Assembly: GCA_030141605.1 (NCBI GenBank)
Contig: JAQGDQ010000449.1
Coordinates: 62,001 to 126,000, forward strand
Length of the DNA: 64,000 nucleotides
From: Tubiluchus corallicola
Lineage: Eukaryota > Priapulida > Priapulimorpha > Priapulimorphida > Tubiluchidae
Direction: 5' to 3'
Shown here: positions 10,901 through 22,100 of the stretch, piece after piece
How positions within the stretch are numbered: position 1 is the stretch's first letter
Layout: every line of letters starts with the position of its first letter
Program-made: the position numbers and the translations under genes
Notes under the pieces: model-generated
Told to the model about the DNA's origin: nothing
Seen by the model: the letters and a program-made list of their open reading frames with translations, nothing else
Databases searched by the model: none

Positions 10901-13900
10901 GTTCTCGTAAACTCTCTACGGTTGCCTGTATAAGGGGGTCTTGGTAACAATTACTGTGTATCAAAATGTAAATCTACCGAAGTATTCTGAAACTCCTCTC
11001 CATCGTCAACTCCATCTATATAAGTCTTGCCCTGGGAAATGAAATGATAAAACTCTATTGGCTCAGTTAAGAGACACATTTCTGAAATAAAACACGCAAA
11101 AATTATTTATAAACACAAAAGCATACACACGACATAATAATATTGATAATAGTATTGCGCAATATTATTGAACGCCTGCAGGAGATATTGAAGACTGCGC
11201 AATATTTCATTCTTGTGGTAACTTATATAATACATGATTGATTTCTTCTAATAAAATATTCTTTCAAAAGTAATCAAGACAAAGTGAGAGAGAAATTGAC
11301 ATTGCTTGCTGTACAAGGAAACTAGTAAATGTATATAATATATAGGCTTCTGCATTACTATATTTGCTATAGAACTGAAAACAGTAAATTTGTATAACGT
11401 TTTTGAATCAGTAGGCCTACATGTAAGAGAAATATTTTATTTTCTATGCCATTTTAGAAGTAAACTTAAGGGTAGGTTCAATAAATTTTAAATTTTCATT
11501 AGTTTGTAAACAAATGGTAGTCAAAACATTATTAACCGTAAATAGCATCAACATATCCTAGCCATAATATTATTTTGGGTGGTGTTCCAGTAAACATAGG
11601 TATGATTTCATTTTCAACCTATTCAATTTGGCGTCCTTGGGAAGGTCATCTAGTTGCACACCCATTCCCAAATTCGATTTTTAACAACTTATTTGTAGAA
11701 AAAAATCATAAAACTGGAAACTGCTAAATTTGTTTTAAATTGCAAAAATAACTGAAATCGTTAACACCGCCAATATTAAATTTGGAGTAATATTGCCATA
11801 GCCCTGCTACATTACGCTTTAGAAGTTTAGGGCAATTGGACTGTCGCAGCCGTTTTTAAGGGCTGCAAGTATTTTATTAATAAACTTCACGTACACGAAA
11901 ATTGCGCAACAGTTCGGTACATCAGTTTATTATAAACCTAGACATGTAGTCTATTATACCGGTATTAGATTCGTATTCACCTTAATGGAAGCCCAACTTG
12001 TTTTCTCTTTTATTATACTCTGACGATGTACTAATTGATCTTTTGTGAGCAACTTGCTAACTCTGTTCATGTTTAATGATCAGATAATTGGCTTTAGATG
12101 TCGTGTAAGCCTATAAAGTTAGTAGTGATTTTACATGATTCTAAATTTTGCGCAACATTATTATATCGTGTATATGCTCCTTAAAATTTGACATATAAGC
12201 GTCCGTGTGTCAAAAACGGCTTGAAATTACTAAGAAAAAATTGGAGTTAAACTTGACTAGCCATTTACATGACAGCTCTAAAAAGTACTCCACCGGAAAC
12301 ATAATTCCTTAGTTTACAAACATTTTACAACTGGGAATTGAACTCCAGAATAGCATGTAGTCAGCTTCTGATGCTAATGCAAAGTTTTACAATGTACGTG
12401 AGGGAGAAGGTAATATGCAACTACTGACGCCATACATAATATGCTATTATACTATTTATCTGAATGATAGATGGGTAAACAAAAACAAAAATGCGTATGC
12501 TTATACCTTTAACTCCCGGTAAAGATCCCGACATCATTTGGTAGAAGATGTGATAGGATCTCTCCATGGGGGCCTGGGAAATCACACGGGATTTTTCCAG
12601 AAGATATGATTCAATGTCTGCTCCGGCCAACTTTCCCGTCGACCCGAAATGAATGCGAATAAATTTACCCTGTTAGAATAATTAAACAGATAAGTAATCC
12701 AGCCCAAAATTAATAGTTTAAAGTTGATAAAAAGATTATCTTTAAACATAGGATCGAAAAAAACAGCTGAAAGGTTACACTTTCTGCTTGGCGGCAAAAG
12801 TAAAACAGCGCTAAACCTTGTTAGTAAAAGAATAGGTGGGGAAAATGATTCATCTGTCTTTCTCTCATCGACACATTACCTATAGCAAAGTGTGAGTAAT
12901 TGCTTCTTAAGTGTCTAACATTTCATTTGATGATTGTGCTGATAATGAGATGAGAATAAATCCTGGTCCCACTAAAACCATTTCACATTAGTACTAGACC
13001 CTGTTATAGATTCCGGCTTACCGTATGTCGAAATACACAGACGGAAGCAGGCACGCCATCTCAAAATTGGAACGGTCTTGGTAGCATTCATCAAGCAAAG
13101 GACCGCAAGTCACTTTACTTCTAAATCCGATTACGGTTTTCAGATGGCTTTAGCTAAACAACCAAGGTGAACCTGATTCCCAGATATTTCTAATAGTTAT
13201 TGTTACTAAAAAAGTTCAGCTAGAGAAACTTTGCTAACGTAAAATAAGGTAATAACATTCGTTGCTGTATGATTTTTCGTTTGACTATTTTCAAATGAAC
13301 ATACGAATCGAGATGAGTTGTCATTTCTCACAGTCTTGGCATTACCAAAACTTTCCAACACTGGATTGGCTTGCACAATCTGATCTTCTAGTGTACCCTG
13401 GAAATGCAACAAGATCTTAAAAATGAGCATTATATATTTTTTTCACTGTGACACTATATATAGACATAGACGACTTATTTTTATTCTCTCAATCTCATAA
13501 CACCACAAGTTATCAATAATACAAATGGGGAAACATCGTCTTAGAAGTGCAGAAGAAACGGCAGCGAGAGACCATATGAGTCATCGAATTTACTACCCTA
13601 ACTCATCAAATTATAACATAATGCAGTCATTTAAATAAATGGTAGAGGATTTCATAAATTACAGAAGTGTTATAATTTAGAGGAAAAAAACAACCAACAA
13701 AAAACGTAATCGGCCACGCTTTACATATAAGTATTTTTGAAAAAGATAAAACTAAAAAAAAACAATGTCGATATAAGCAAAATTAAATTATTATTCGTGC
13801 AAATTTGGTTTAGAAGGCATTAGACTGGTTTAAGATTTACTGATTTTCCATTCGGTTATAAAAACTAATATTGTCTGGCAATGCATAAATTCTTTGCCTA

Positions 13901-16751
13901 AATAACTTGTTTAAAGTTAAATTACAGAACAAACAGCAATAAAAAAGCCTCGACCATTTATGTAAGTCACTGTATCAGCTACTAGCATCAAGAATACTGA
14001 TTTTAGAAAAGCTTCCTTATGTAGATTTGAAATACTGAATATATTCTGTACTTTCTTTGCCAGTTTGGGGTCTACATCTTTCTTTTTCTGTCCAGAAGCA
14101 GCCACAAGAGCGAAGTATGCAATGACCTTCTTAGTATTCTCTGTCTTGCCAGCACCTGATTCGCCACTGCGAAGAAAAAATTACAAACACTCATCAAAAT
14201 ATCGCATTCTCAAAAGTGTATTATGACTAAAAAAGTTATGACAATTATATAGCCTATACTCCGCAAGATCTAGGTATTAACTTACTGTGTTTACCACGTG
14301 ATATTGTGTTGGCGGCGGAACTAGTGATTTTGACGCTGCTGCTGCTGTTCACTTAAGCTTTTAAGTTTTAAGTATTACTGAAAAAACTTGCCAATATGCA
14401 GGTAGTTGTTTTGTACTTACGTAATAAGCATGGACTGATCTTCTCGATCTGAAAAAAAAACAATTTTTGCATGTAAGACTTGTAAGCAGATGTTAATACT
14501 GTACAGTACACTACACTTCTAGTGGGTAAAGATAGCTCCTAGAAAGGGGTACCTAGAAAGTACAAGCTTAAAAGTATCAGAGCTGATTTTGGCCGATTTT
14601 TTGTTGAGGGTACCTGAGGCCACGTTTTAACAGAATCTGAAGAGAAAAAATATTTTGCAATTTATTCTAGGTTACTCGTTAGCTTTACCCGCCTATTTGA
14701 AGGTTTTTCATTATATACATTTGATCGTTAAGTTTGTTACTATGAAAAGCTTATCGTTATGACCATCATCACTATGTCAATACCATTATTACCGTCATCA
14801 TCATTAACACTATCGTTTTTACGCGATTCGGCTCTCTGTAGGCAGAACACGGCATTCAACAGCAGAACCTACTTAATGTAGACAGTGGTAGTGGGAACGC
14901 AACCTAGCTCATTGTCAAAAATAATTATCTATGATGCGACACTGAACTGGGTTTTGCCTTATCTTGGCAAATAGGCCTTTAGTCAGCCTTGGTGAGCTTT
15001 AGTATGCTTTAGTCATTGTTTCAGACCAAACGTGGCGACCATTTAGCTACACCTCACCCCAAACTTCTCTTAGCGTTATCGGTTAACATCATGATCACCA
15101 TAAAAGGCTACAAGGTAGGTTTCCTTGTAATAACACAATAAGTGCATGTAATCATACTCCTTATGGATACTTACTTTGGACCATGTCCATGTAGGCATTG
15201 TCGGCAACAGCGAACAAATGGGGAGGCATTTCCTGCCGCCTCTTCCCCTTGTACTCCCTGATCACCTCTTCGTTATAAATTGGAAGTCGCTTATAAGGGT
15301 TTACGACGACACAAAAAAGTCCTGAATATGTCTATAAAAATCATAAATTTATCAAAAACACTGCGAAAATTAAATTCTAATTAAATTATCGATTTCATGA
15401 TTATGTTCTTATTATTAGGTATATTATTGCCTGTTATGCCTGTTAATCATTTGCGACATCAAAGTGACCGAATCAGCTAAATAATAAACAAAAACGTCTA
15501 AAATAACTCGCAGCAGATGTACTAGCAATCATAGAAGATCAATTGAAACTGATGAAACCCACGTAGATCAGCCAGGCGTAGTATCTTTGGCGTAGATTGT
15601 GCAACACAGACGCATCGTTCAAGTAAGTAAGATTGGCCATGTCATCGACTTTTTCAAACTTTGGTGGGTTCATTTGCTGAATTTTATCCTTCTTCAAGTC
15701 CATTTCCTAGAAACACAGAAAAGTTTCATTGTTATATTATATAAAATGGCCTTTCAAATGTTATATCATCTTCATGTTCAATATTAACATATGCACGATT
15801 ATTAAATTTAAAATTTAAATGAGTTTATTGGCTAATTGATTTTTTAGTTAATCTAGATATTTAATCAATCATACAAGATTATAAATTAGCGATTGTATAA
15901 ACATACAACTATTGTTACAGCTAGACAAATTGAAAAATTAGAAATATGGGAATATTTGGAAATTGCGCCCAAAATCATACCATAATTCCTGCTAAACAGT
16001 TTATCAAAAATATTCAAGCAATTTTGTTCTTAAAGATGCGCTTGATAGTACTTCTTTATTCGCGCAAAGAGGATTTGCTAAATTTAGCAGGTGTCATTTT
16101 CGTTTTCGGGTTTTTGGGAAACTCGACGACTGACAAGAAGCCTTTGTAAACAACACATAAAATGTAAACTATGCAATGATCGAGGGGCAAAATTTGTTAC
16201 TGTCATTCATGTGTATAAACATTTCATTGGAATTTTATTCAAAATAGCTCTGTAAATAAATAAGGCGTCAGTTTACTGCCATGATTTTGGGCCGCAGGAC
16301 GGACGAAGGACTTTGCCTAACTCGTCACTAAAATAAACGAACTTTCCCAACACTTTAAATAGCTAGTTAGTTGAATTGGCTGCTAACAGTATTTTTGTCA
16401 CACTACAGTATCCTTAGTAATATCGACCACTGCGTATGACATGCATTACTATTAAGTAAAATGATTGACGATTTCAGTTTAGAAAAATCCGTTAAATTTT
16501 TTGCCGTTTTTTTTCGTTTGAAGACTCACCTCTCCCCTTCTGACTACGGTCATCATTTCACCTTTCTCCTCTTTTATCTCGCCCATGACGTACCCTTCTT
16601 TTTTATCAGGTACCCAGCACATGGTCTTGGCATCGAAAGGCATGTTCATGGTTTCGATGACCATCTTCTCTGGCACCTTGAGGAACTGCCATGGATCCTG
16701 TTGAAGGAGCTCCTTTCCTGAATACTGAAGAGCTATTGCACACTTCAGCAT
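3282..16751 (-). CDS. Muscle myosin heavy chain gene A (complete, 15 coding exons, 1959 residues)
   Basis: Conventional (class II) myosin heavy chain, the actin-activated ATPase and rod of muscle thick filaments. Coding exons, 5' to 3': 16751-16530, 15706-15563, 15331-15175, 14448-14421, 14166-14052, 13397-13305, 12669-12507, 11081-10978, 10582-9620, 9362-9157, 8989-8143, 7676-7042, 6470-6392, 5612-5167, 4959-3282. All junctions are GT/AG and the sum is 5880 bases, exactly 1960 codons with stop. Landmarks: N-terminal SH3-like region (to about 85), P-loop GESGAGKT (185-192), switch I NDNSSRF (247-253), switch II DIAGFE (470-475), Gly/Lys-rich loop 2 (about 639-653), SH2/SH1 cysteines (706, 716), two IQ motifs (about 780-830), then about 1100 residues of heptad rod. 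Start ATG has a CACCATG context and no upstream ATG in exon 2. Length and short EEE tail fit a striated-type heavy chain. Tandem paralogue of gene B at 37.7-50.7 kb. Confidence 0.95.
5167..5612 (-). CDS. Myosin A exon 15, rod (residues 1253-1401)
   Basis: 446 bases of coiled coil, [20 protein letters not shown] to [13 protein letters not shown]. The Gly-rich GGGGPEAEE, near residue 1395, interrupts the heptads and is shared with gene B. Confidence 0.95.
5613..6391. other. Myosin A intron 14 (779 bases), hosts a 5S-like repeat
   Basis: Besides the 5S rRNA-like element on the plus strand at about 6012-6110, this intron contains no exon or other clear feature. Confidence 0.6.
6012..6110 (+). 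repeat. 5S rRNA-derived sequence, probable SINE3-type element
   Basis: AAGTTAAGCAAGGTCG (6046-6061) matches the 5S internal box A (AAGCTAAGCAGGGTCG) at 14 of 16 bases. About 30 bases on, TTGGTGGGTGACTGC (6081-6095) resembles 5S box C (TTGGATGGGTGACCGC). GCCATGATCACAC upstream resembles the 5S start GCCATACCAC. The copy is about 10 bases shorter than 5S before box A. It is not a functional 5S gene; SINE3-type retroposons carry such a 5S head. A stray 5S pseudogene is the alternative. Confidence 0.55.
6392..6470 (-). CDS. Myosin A exon 14, short rod exon (residues 1226-1252)
   Basis: 79 bases encoding [18 protein letters not shown] and VDHISKAK. Same length and phase as in gene B. The acceptor is ATTTAG, giving Asn where gene B has Lys at the split codon. 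Confidence 0.9.
7042..7676 (-). CDS. Myosin A exon 13, S2 rod (residues 1015-1226)
   Basis: 635 bases of Glu/Lys/Arg/Leu-rich heptad coiled coil starting [18 protein letters not shown] and containing the conserved [21 protein letters not shown]. Ends in phase 2 at GTAAGT. Confidence 0.95.
8143..8989 (-). CDS. Myosin A exon 12, converter, IQ motifs and start of S2 rod (residues 732-1014)
   Basis: 847 bases. Encodes [18 protein letters not shown], the converter, an essential light-chain IQ ([10 protein letters not shown]), a regulatory light-chain IQ ([11 protein letters not shown]), the hook WPWW and the first coiled-coil heptads. Ends EETQA before donor GTAAGT. Confidence 0.95.
9157..9362 (-). 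CDS. Myosin A exon 11, SH1/SH2 helix (residues 664-732)
   Basis: 206 bases. Encodes [34 protein letters not shown] with the two reactive cysteines (706 and 716) and LLYGDFKQR, leading into the converter. Confidence 0.95.
9620..10582 (-). CDS. Myosin A exon 10, upper/lower 50K domains, switch II and loop 2 (residues 343-663)
   Basis: 963 bases, phase 0 at both ends. Includes [23 protein letters not shown] (switch II and relay start), [29 protein letters not shown], and loop 2 [14 protein letters not shown], the actin-contacting loop. In gene B the same region is two exons split after IDMIE(K), so A has lost an intron or B has gained one. Confidence 0.96.
10978..11081 (-). CDS. Myosin A exon 9 (residues 308-342)
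   Basis: 104 bases between TTTCAG and GTAGAT. Encodes [35 protein letters not shown]. Too short and boxed in by stops to show as a long ORF; the frame joins exon 8 and exon 10 exactly. Confidence 0.9.
12507..12669 (-). CDS. Myosin A exon 8 (residues 254-308)
   Basis: 163 bases. Encodes [27 protein letters not shown] and [17 protein letters not shown], upper 50K domain. Donor GTATAA is divergent from consensus but frame and homology with gene B fix it. Confidence 0.92.
13305..13397 (-). CDS. Myosin A exon 7, switch I (residues 223-253)
   Basis: 93 bases, phase 0. Encodes [19 protein letters not shown] and the switch I stretch ending NDNSSRF. The first 35 or so bases at the 3' end are identical to gene B even at silent sites. 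Confidence 0.94.
14052..14166 (-). CDS. Myosin A exon 6, P-loop and loop 1 (residues 184-222)
   Basis: 115 bases. Completes Thr184 and encodes GESGAGKT (ATP phosphate-binding loop), [15 protein letters not shown] and the lysine-rich loop 1 ([14 protein letters not shown]). Donor GTACAG is weaker than the GTAAAA of gene B. Confidence 0.93.
14421..14448 (-). CDS. Myosin A exon 5, 28-base micro-exon before the P-loop
   Basis: A 28-base exon between CAG and GTAAGT encoding NREDQSMLI plus two bases of Thr, immediately before GESGAGKT. The same 28-base exon exists in gene B. Too short for ORF detection; identified from flanking splice sites and frame. Confidence 0.93.
15175..15331 (-). CDS. Myosin A exon 4, purine-binding-loop exon (residues 123-175)
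   Basis: 157 bases, ends in phase 1. Encodes [19 protein letters not shown] (the NPxxxxxxY purine-binding loop) through [18 protein letters not shown]. Gene B carries two alternative versions of this exon; no second copy was found in the flanking introns of gene A. The sequence is closer to gene B exon 4b (shared [10 protein letters not shown] and terminal Q). Confidence 0.93.
15563..15706 (-). CDS. Myosin A exon 3 (residues 75-122)
   Basis: 144 bases, phase 0 at both ends. Encodes [33 protein letters not shown] in part, the conserved entry to the motor core. Acceptor TTTCTAG, donor GTGGGT, a less common +3/+4 pairing. Confidence 0.93.
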
Positions 16752-16810
16752 GGTGGTGTTTGAGGAAGCCGGCTGTTAATGAAGATTCTGGACTCGCCTG
16801 CGTCCACTTC
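16530..16810 (-). CDS. Myosin A exon 2: 5' UTR end and N-terminal SH3-like region (residues 1-74)
   Basis: Acceptor TTTATAG precedes 16810; 59 untranslated bases lead to ATG at 16751; the donor GTGAGT follows GAG at 16530 (phase 0). It encodes an unusual lead, [18 protein letters not shown], then DPWQFLK and the conserved [20 protein letters not shown] of the myosin N-terminal domain. Gene B has the same exon size in coding bases (222). Confidence 0.9.
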
Positions 16811-17012
16811 CTATAAAGAACCATAAATGGCAAGGATAAATAGTTTAGCAAACCACAAACACCTTGTTAAACACTTATTAAAAATCCGTAGCAACGAGTA
16901 TTATAGTACTATGAAATGATAAAACAATAAGATAATATTTTCAGCATTCTGCCGTGTCCTTTTTATGTTTTTTCTCGTTTATGAAAATAAACCGTTGCAT
17001 CGTGTGACTTAC

Positions 17013-17062
17013 AATTAGTGGGCGCTGTCCTGTGCGCGAGCATATGCGTCCAAACTTTTATA
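17013..17062 (-). promoter_or_regulatory. Myosin A core promoter and predicted tiny first exon
   Basis: TATAAAAG on the minus strand (17056-17062) and a strong donor GTAAGT (17007-17012) bracket 49 bases. With a start site about 30 bases after TATA, exon 1 would be about 20 untranslated bases ending at 17013, spliced to the acceptor at 16811-16812. Upstream are CCAAT-type boxes at 17069-17073, 17112-17116 and 17156-17160 and an E-box CAGTTG at 17130-17135. The start site is inferred, not observed. Confidence 0.6.
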
Positions 17063-17482
17063 CGAAGTATTGGTAATCCGACCTCCCTATTACGAAGCTA
17101 CGGCTGCCGGTATTGGCCCACGATACGCACAACTGTCAGGAAGTTAGTATCTTGTCCAATCAGGACAAGTTTGGCTTTTGGTCAGCGCCACACGGTGCGT
17201 TAGCGCGCTATCAAAACAGATTTTGTACACTGAATCCCAGCAGTGAAGTTCTCTAATCATGTTTCAAGAGCGTAGCGCGTGTCTGCTATAAACACTGGAT
17301 TGCATTACGAGACCTTGGGCAAGGATGCTGAGAGACAGGACAGATTCGACCTTCCCAAGCAGCTATGGCTCCAATGTGAAAACCATCCACGCTTAGCACG
17401 CGTATAACAATAATACAAACTTCTGTTACACAACCGATTTCAAAATAAAATTTAGTTTTAATGCCACCTGCGCATAGACTAA

Positions 17483-18305
17483 GGAAAACAGGACAATTTT
17501 AAGTATCCTAATAATTTTGAAATACAGTAGAAAACAGGATGATTTTTCATATCCCGATGTATTTTGAAATACGGTAAAAAGTATACATTTTAACACCTAT
17601 AGTAATGCCAAATTGTTTCTGAAAATTACATAGTAGTTGAAAAAACTATTGCTTGAAAACTTAATTAATGGCCAGCGAGCACAACAATCAATAACCTCAG
17701 AAACGAACATAATTTTGAACGGCAGAAATATTCCACGGGCGTGTTTGTGTTTATTGATGAGCTGTGTAATAAGTATAATAAGTAATACCTGTATTGTAAT
17801 TTTTCATGCTTTGACCATTTTTTATGTATGTGTTTGTCTGTGTCAGTGTGTGCACTAATCCTGCAAACTTGTTTCTATATAATTTTAATTTTTTTTTTGT
17901 TAGTTAACGTAGTGAACTATATGTTCGAAATAAATGGTAGGCCTATAAATAAATATACTAACTGTGATACACACTGTAATAAACAAAATTATGTTTAAAG
18001 TTTAAATTCAAAGCTTACCGCTGTGTTATCACGCGATTTCAACACAAATATGCGCAGCGTCAGAACTGAACTGAGAGGTACAGAAAATGTTTTTTATGCT
18101 ACACGTTTATGAGATGCAGGCACGGTGTCCATCTAAGTAGCGAATAGTAAAATGCACGTAACAGAGGCTCGAACATAAAATTAAGCTTCGCATGTAATAT
18201 TTCTTTTACGTAAGTCACTTTTAAGAACCAATTATCCGATATTTTTTCTTTCAATATTATATATTAGATTATTTTAAGGCACCGCTTAAAATCGGGTCCT
18301 GTTCC
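17483..18305 (+). mobile_element. Non-autonomous TIR element, copy 1 (upstream of myosin A)
   Basis: Starts GGAAAACAGGACAATTTTAA and ends with the imperfect reverse complement (CTTAAAATCGGGTCCTGTTCC region), giving terminal inverted repeats of about 20 bases. The interior has no ORF. A diverged second copy in the same orientation lies at 45183-45812, sharing blocks such as GATTTTTCATAT, AAAAAGTATACA and GCGGCCAG/TGGCCAG-type segments and the TCCTGTTCC end. Near the left end a 45-50 base unit is repeated twice. No clear target-site duplication was seen, so the class is undefined. Confidence 0.6.
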
Positions 18306-18387
18306 ATATGTAACATACTCGCGAATATTAATTTTCTTTTTTGTCAAAATTAAGTGAAAGAACGTGTAACAAACTATTTGTGCCCGT

Positions 18388-18612
18388 GGTGAGATTGCTA
18401 AAGTTTGGGTTGAGAATGCTGAAGTCGTTGGTGTTGAAGTTATGCGTGCTTTGATGCTTCGGGAAGCTTAGGATATTGAAGTGGATGGAGCTGAGGTTGA
18501 AGTAATGAGATTGACGGTAGTTGAAGTTATGGGTACTGCAGGTTCTGGGATTTCGGGCACAGCTGAATGTGCAGATGCTGAAGTTGAGTGTGCTGACATC
18601 GCGGGTGCTGAG
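18388..18612. repeat. Degenerate tandem repeat with strict 15-base period
   Basis: Fifteen consecutive 15-base units with a loose consensus GCTGAAGTTGTGGGT on the plus strand. Unit starts at 18388, 18403, 18418, 18433, 18448 and so on keep register without any insertion or deletion, although units differ at many positions. More diverged units continue to about 18705. Neither strand gives a convincing protein: the plus frame has a stop in the fourth shown unit, and the minus strand ORF at 18328-18621 is a by-product of the repeat. Confidence 0.75.
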
Positions 18613-18949
18613 ATTATGCATATATATACATAATGAAGATGCGAATGCTAAGGTTGGGGGAGCAGAATACTGCGGATACTATCATTGCAGGTACTGAGTG
18701 CTCCGGACGTCGAGAAACAAAAATATGCACGTGATATTTCGACTTTATAACCTGTTGTGATAAAAACGTCCATGCTTCGTGCAGTATTTTTTCATAAAAG
18801 ATTTTAATATAAACTAACTATCATTATTAATAGCGTATATCACTCCTATTCAACTTCACTGTTCACTGCAAGTTTTGACAAAATATTAACAACACATAAG
18901 TAATTTCATCTACAGACAAAAAAGAATGAAATTAAACCTCATTAATTAC

Positions 18950-19125
18950 TCGCTGGTAGTAACTGTGATCCGCCTCGTCGGCTGCCACGCGATCCCTTGT
19001 CTGCTTTGCAGCTGCCGAACTCTGCCTAGAAGAGTTGGCAAAGTTTTGAGTCTGTTTGCCAACAATAGCACTGATTGACCAATAGGAGCCGTTTAAATTT
19101 ACTTTTCTTGTCGTTCATTGGTTCA
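18950..19125 (-). promoter_or_regulatory. Possible distal regulatory element of myosin A
   Basis: A locally GC-richer block containing the canonical myogenic E-box CAGCTG (19009-19014) and CCAAT-type boxes at 19079-19083 and 19116-19121, 1.9 kb upstream of the TATA box. Spacing and function are inference; it might equally be an unrelated promoter. Confidence 0.2.
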
Positions 19126-22100
19126 TTCGCTTGCATCCAACTTGAGACGCAAATTGCAAGAGTTTAAATTTTAAGTTACGAAAAACTGTAACGAAGTTTA
19201 TCTTTGTAGGTACACTTTTGTTTGTTTATATGTTTGAGAATTGGTTACACATGAACTAAAACCTTGGTAATTCTTTATGGCAAATTAGGCGAAAATCTGA
19301 AAAGAATTGCTGATAAGCATTGCTATATTTTCGCTACATTTTTATAAGCACTTTTGCTAATGATTAACACACGCATTTCCAACATCAACAAATATACTTC
19401 CAGAGACTCAGTTTAAATGTTTGCACAACAATCTGTGATTATTGTTATTTCGAGTTCACGAAGGACGCTAGGACGACTGAAGGTGCATGGTCTTTTGGTA
19501 TAGATTTTAGCCTGCTTGCAAGAAAATTGCAGAATGTAAAACTGTCAAGTCCCAAACTTTCAGTGAAGAAAGCCCCAGATACCAATCCAGTGGCAAGTCT
19601 AATATTTTGCTTTGAGATATCACAGTGTGTGAGTAACGAGGAAGGACTTTACCTTATTGCAAGACTACATTGTTAATAATGATCCATGCGCTGTTCTAAA
19701 TTTTAGCTGCACTCTAGTTTATAAATGAAGGACTTCTTGTGAGCCTGACCACATTTCTAACTTTAGTTCCGTCGCCATAATAATGATTCCCGTGATAGTA
19801 TAAAGTATTTCCAAAGATAGCTTTTGATTGATGACAGAGTTTGTTAAGAATGGATGAAATGCTAAATAGAAAATCAGAAATCTCAAAGTGTATACTGAGA
19901 TCTTTAAGACACTCTATGTAAGCAACTGCTTACACTACGAATCACACGAAATGTTTGCTTCATTTTTTGAAAAAGAATACTGGAATTTTTGTACTTAATA
20001 AGCATTAGTTATTTATATATCTATGATTTAGTGGCTCCGGTAATAAAATTATATCATACGCTTATATAGACAATATTCACCGATATAACTACTGAAAAGA
20101 ACAGGGGAGTATATCACTTTGCCTCACATTGTTATTATCTGTAAATCCTTAGAACAAATCTGTCTCCATAATACTTTACTGCTGCTATCAGGGGTATAAG
20201 AAGCAGATAACAGTGCGAAGAAATTCGTGTGAGTCAAGCAAGTAAATAAAAAACAGAACTACCATCTTCAAATAACAATGTACATGTATAAACATTCTGC
20301 ATGATTTTGATACGTCTAACAACGGGAGGCACTTTCTTCACCTACCAAAGGCTAGTGAAACATAGTGCTTAATAAACTATCTTGAAGAATAAAAGCAAGC
20401 ATATAAATCGTCGACGCCTCCTCATGATATACAAGTGCTCAGCAAATGCAACTTCTTTGTTGTCATTTCTGATTTTACGATCCAACATCAAGGTTATTAC
20501 TAGCACAACAGTAGCGACAGCTGCTTACAGGCATGTCCTGTTTACACAAAATGAAACCCATGGATGATATACAAAAGGGCCAGTGCACTATCTCCAGTCG
20601 CAACTCAAGGCACTAAGCGCTTTTGAAGGCTTGACCATTATGAGCCAGTCACTTGCTTGTCATAGTGAAGCTTGCGTTGCCACATGCACACGTCCATGAC
20701 TGCGTATTTCCCGTATTATGGCTTTTGAGTTTTTTCATCAAATTTGCAAATTTTTACGAGATTTATGGAATTCAGCAAGCGCTACACGCATGTTCCGGGC
20801 CTCAAAAACAGCTGTTGATCTACGTTTTGGTTTGCTTCGCTATTCCAAGCCAGTGTTTATAATCAAATAAACAAAATCATAATATTTCTTGAGGTCTGTA
20901 GTTTCAGTTCCAAAAGCTTGATATTCATAAATTTCTAAAATTATCACATTCGTCAATCATGTACGCAATATCAAATTAAGTGTCTTCTAAACTATTGCGT
21001 CCAACTAAACTAAAACGCTGAGAGAGAATTTTTCTTTGCAGACTTATTAAACTTAAAATGGCAATATCTAATGTTCGTTATTATATTTTCAACAATTTTC
21101 TTGTAAAAAATCTTCGCGTATCCAACAGAAGGCTACAGAACATTAATAATTCCATTTACAGCGTTTCATTCAGTATCGTTGGAATAATAAGCGGTGTTTA
21201 CAATAAAAGAAATTTCAACATAAATGTATTTTAAATTGCATTTGCAACAAAAAAAAGCGTTGCAAGATATTACAATAAATGTTAAATATACAAAATGCTG
21301 TTATAGATTACGACATTCAGATGTGTTATATCATTAAACACATTACATAGACAGTCGCCTGTATAGATTGGCAGAGAAATTAGAATTCGTTGATTTCTTC
21401 GTATCAACAGGTTTGAATGTACATGTTTACCTTCTGCAATTGAGCTTAGGAATACACTTATGAAAAGTGTACAAAATAGGAGCAAGTTACTGAACACTCT
21501 CTTCACTTTATTTTATTTCTGGGTATAGGAATCTCAAATATTCAGTGTTGACTTTGTGTGTAGTTGCAGTGATACGATGGCATTTTCAACATGCATACAC
21601 TGTTATTTTCGCAAAACGTCCAAGGTTCTCGAGGAATTTATAGCGTCTCACTGACCTGGTTTTCTTTTCCAGTGGCTCAAACTGAAATGGATTATCTGGA
21701 TTTGAATATGTAAATTTAGCTATTGCTGCTAATCTCTGGTACTTTATCGCGGCAAGTACAAAATATGCGCTTTTGACTGCATGAAACAAATATGGACATT
21801 TTGTTGAAAGCCTGGCTGCGTTAATGCCAACTCTGGTGCAGCCTTGCTTGCTGCATGGTCACAATGCCAAAAGAATGAATCATCATCTTTTTCAGGTACT
21901 TGGCATTTCATAGTATGCTCTGCACAATTGTGATTCTCAAATCCCATTCAACGCCCAACTATCCGTAAACAAGGGCTCACATTTCTTCCTGTGCCATCTT
22001 GGAAGGTTTTATTTTTCCTAACCAGACTACTTTCTATTATCTAGTTAAGGCATGAATTGCAACACTGTAGCAAACAATAACTATAAAACATAAACTGTAA

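Larger units (their letters stand above)
6471..16529. other. Other introns of myosin gene A longer than 300 bases
   Basis: Introns at 6471-7041, 7677-8142, 10583-10977, 11082-12506, 12670-13304, 13398-14051, 14449-15174 and 15707-16529 were read for extra exons and repeats. None holds a second copy of a motor exon. The 14449-15174 intron contains an ATC/ATT-rich trinucleotide tract near 14760-14815. The largest, 11082-12506, shows no recognisable element. Confidence 0.55.

Noticed and set aside
17290-17400. Possible SINE upstream of the myosin A promoter (CCTTGGGCAAGG motif)
   Set aside because: Only one short motif resembles SINE bodies; no box A/B pair.
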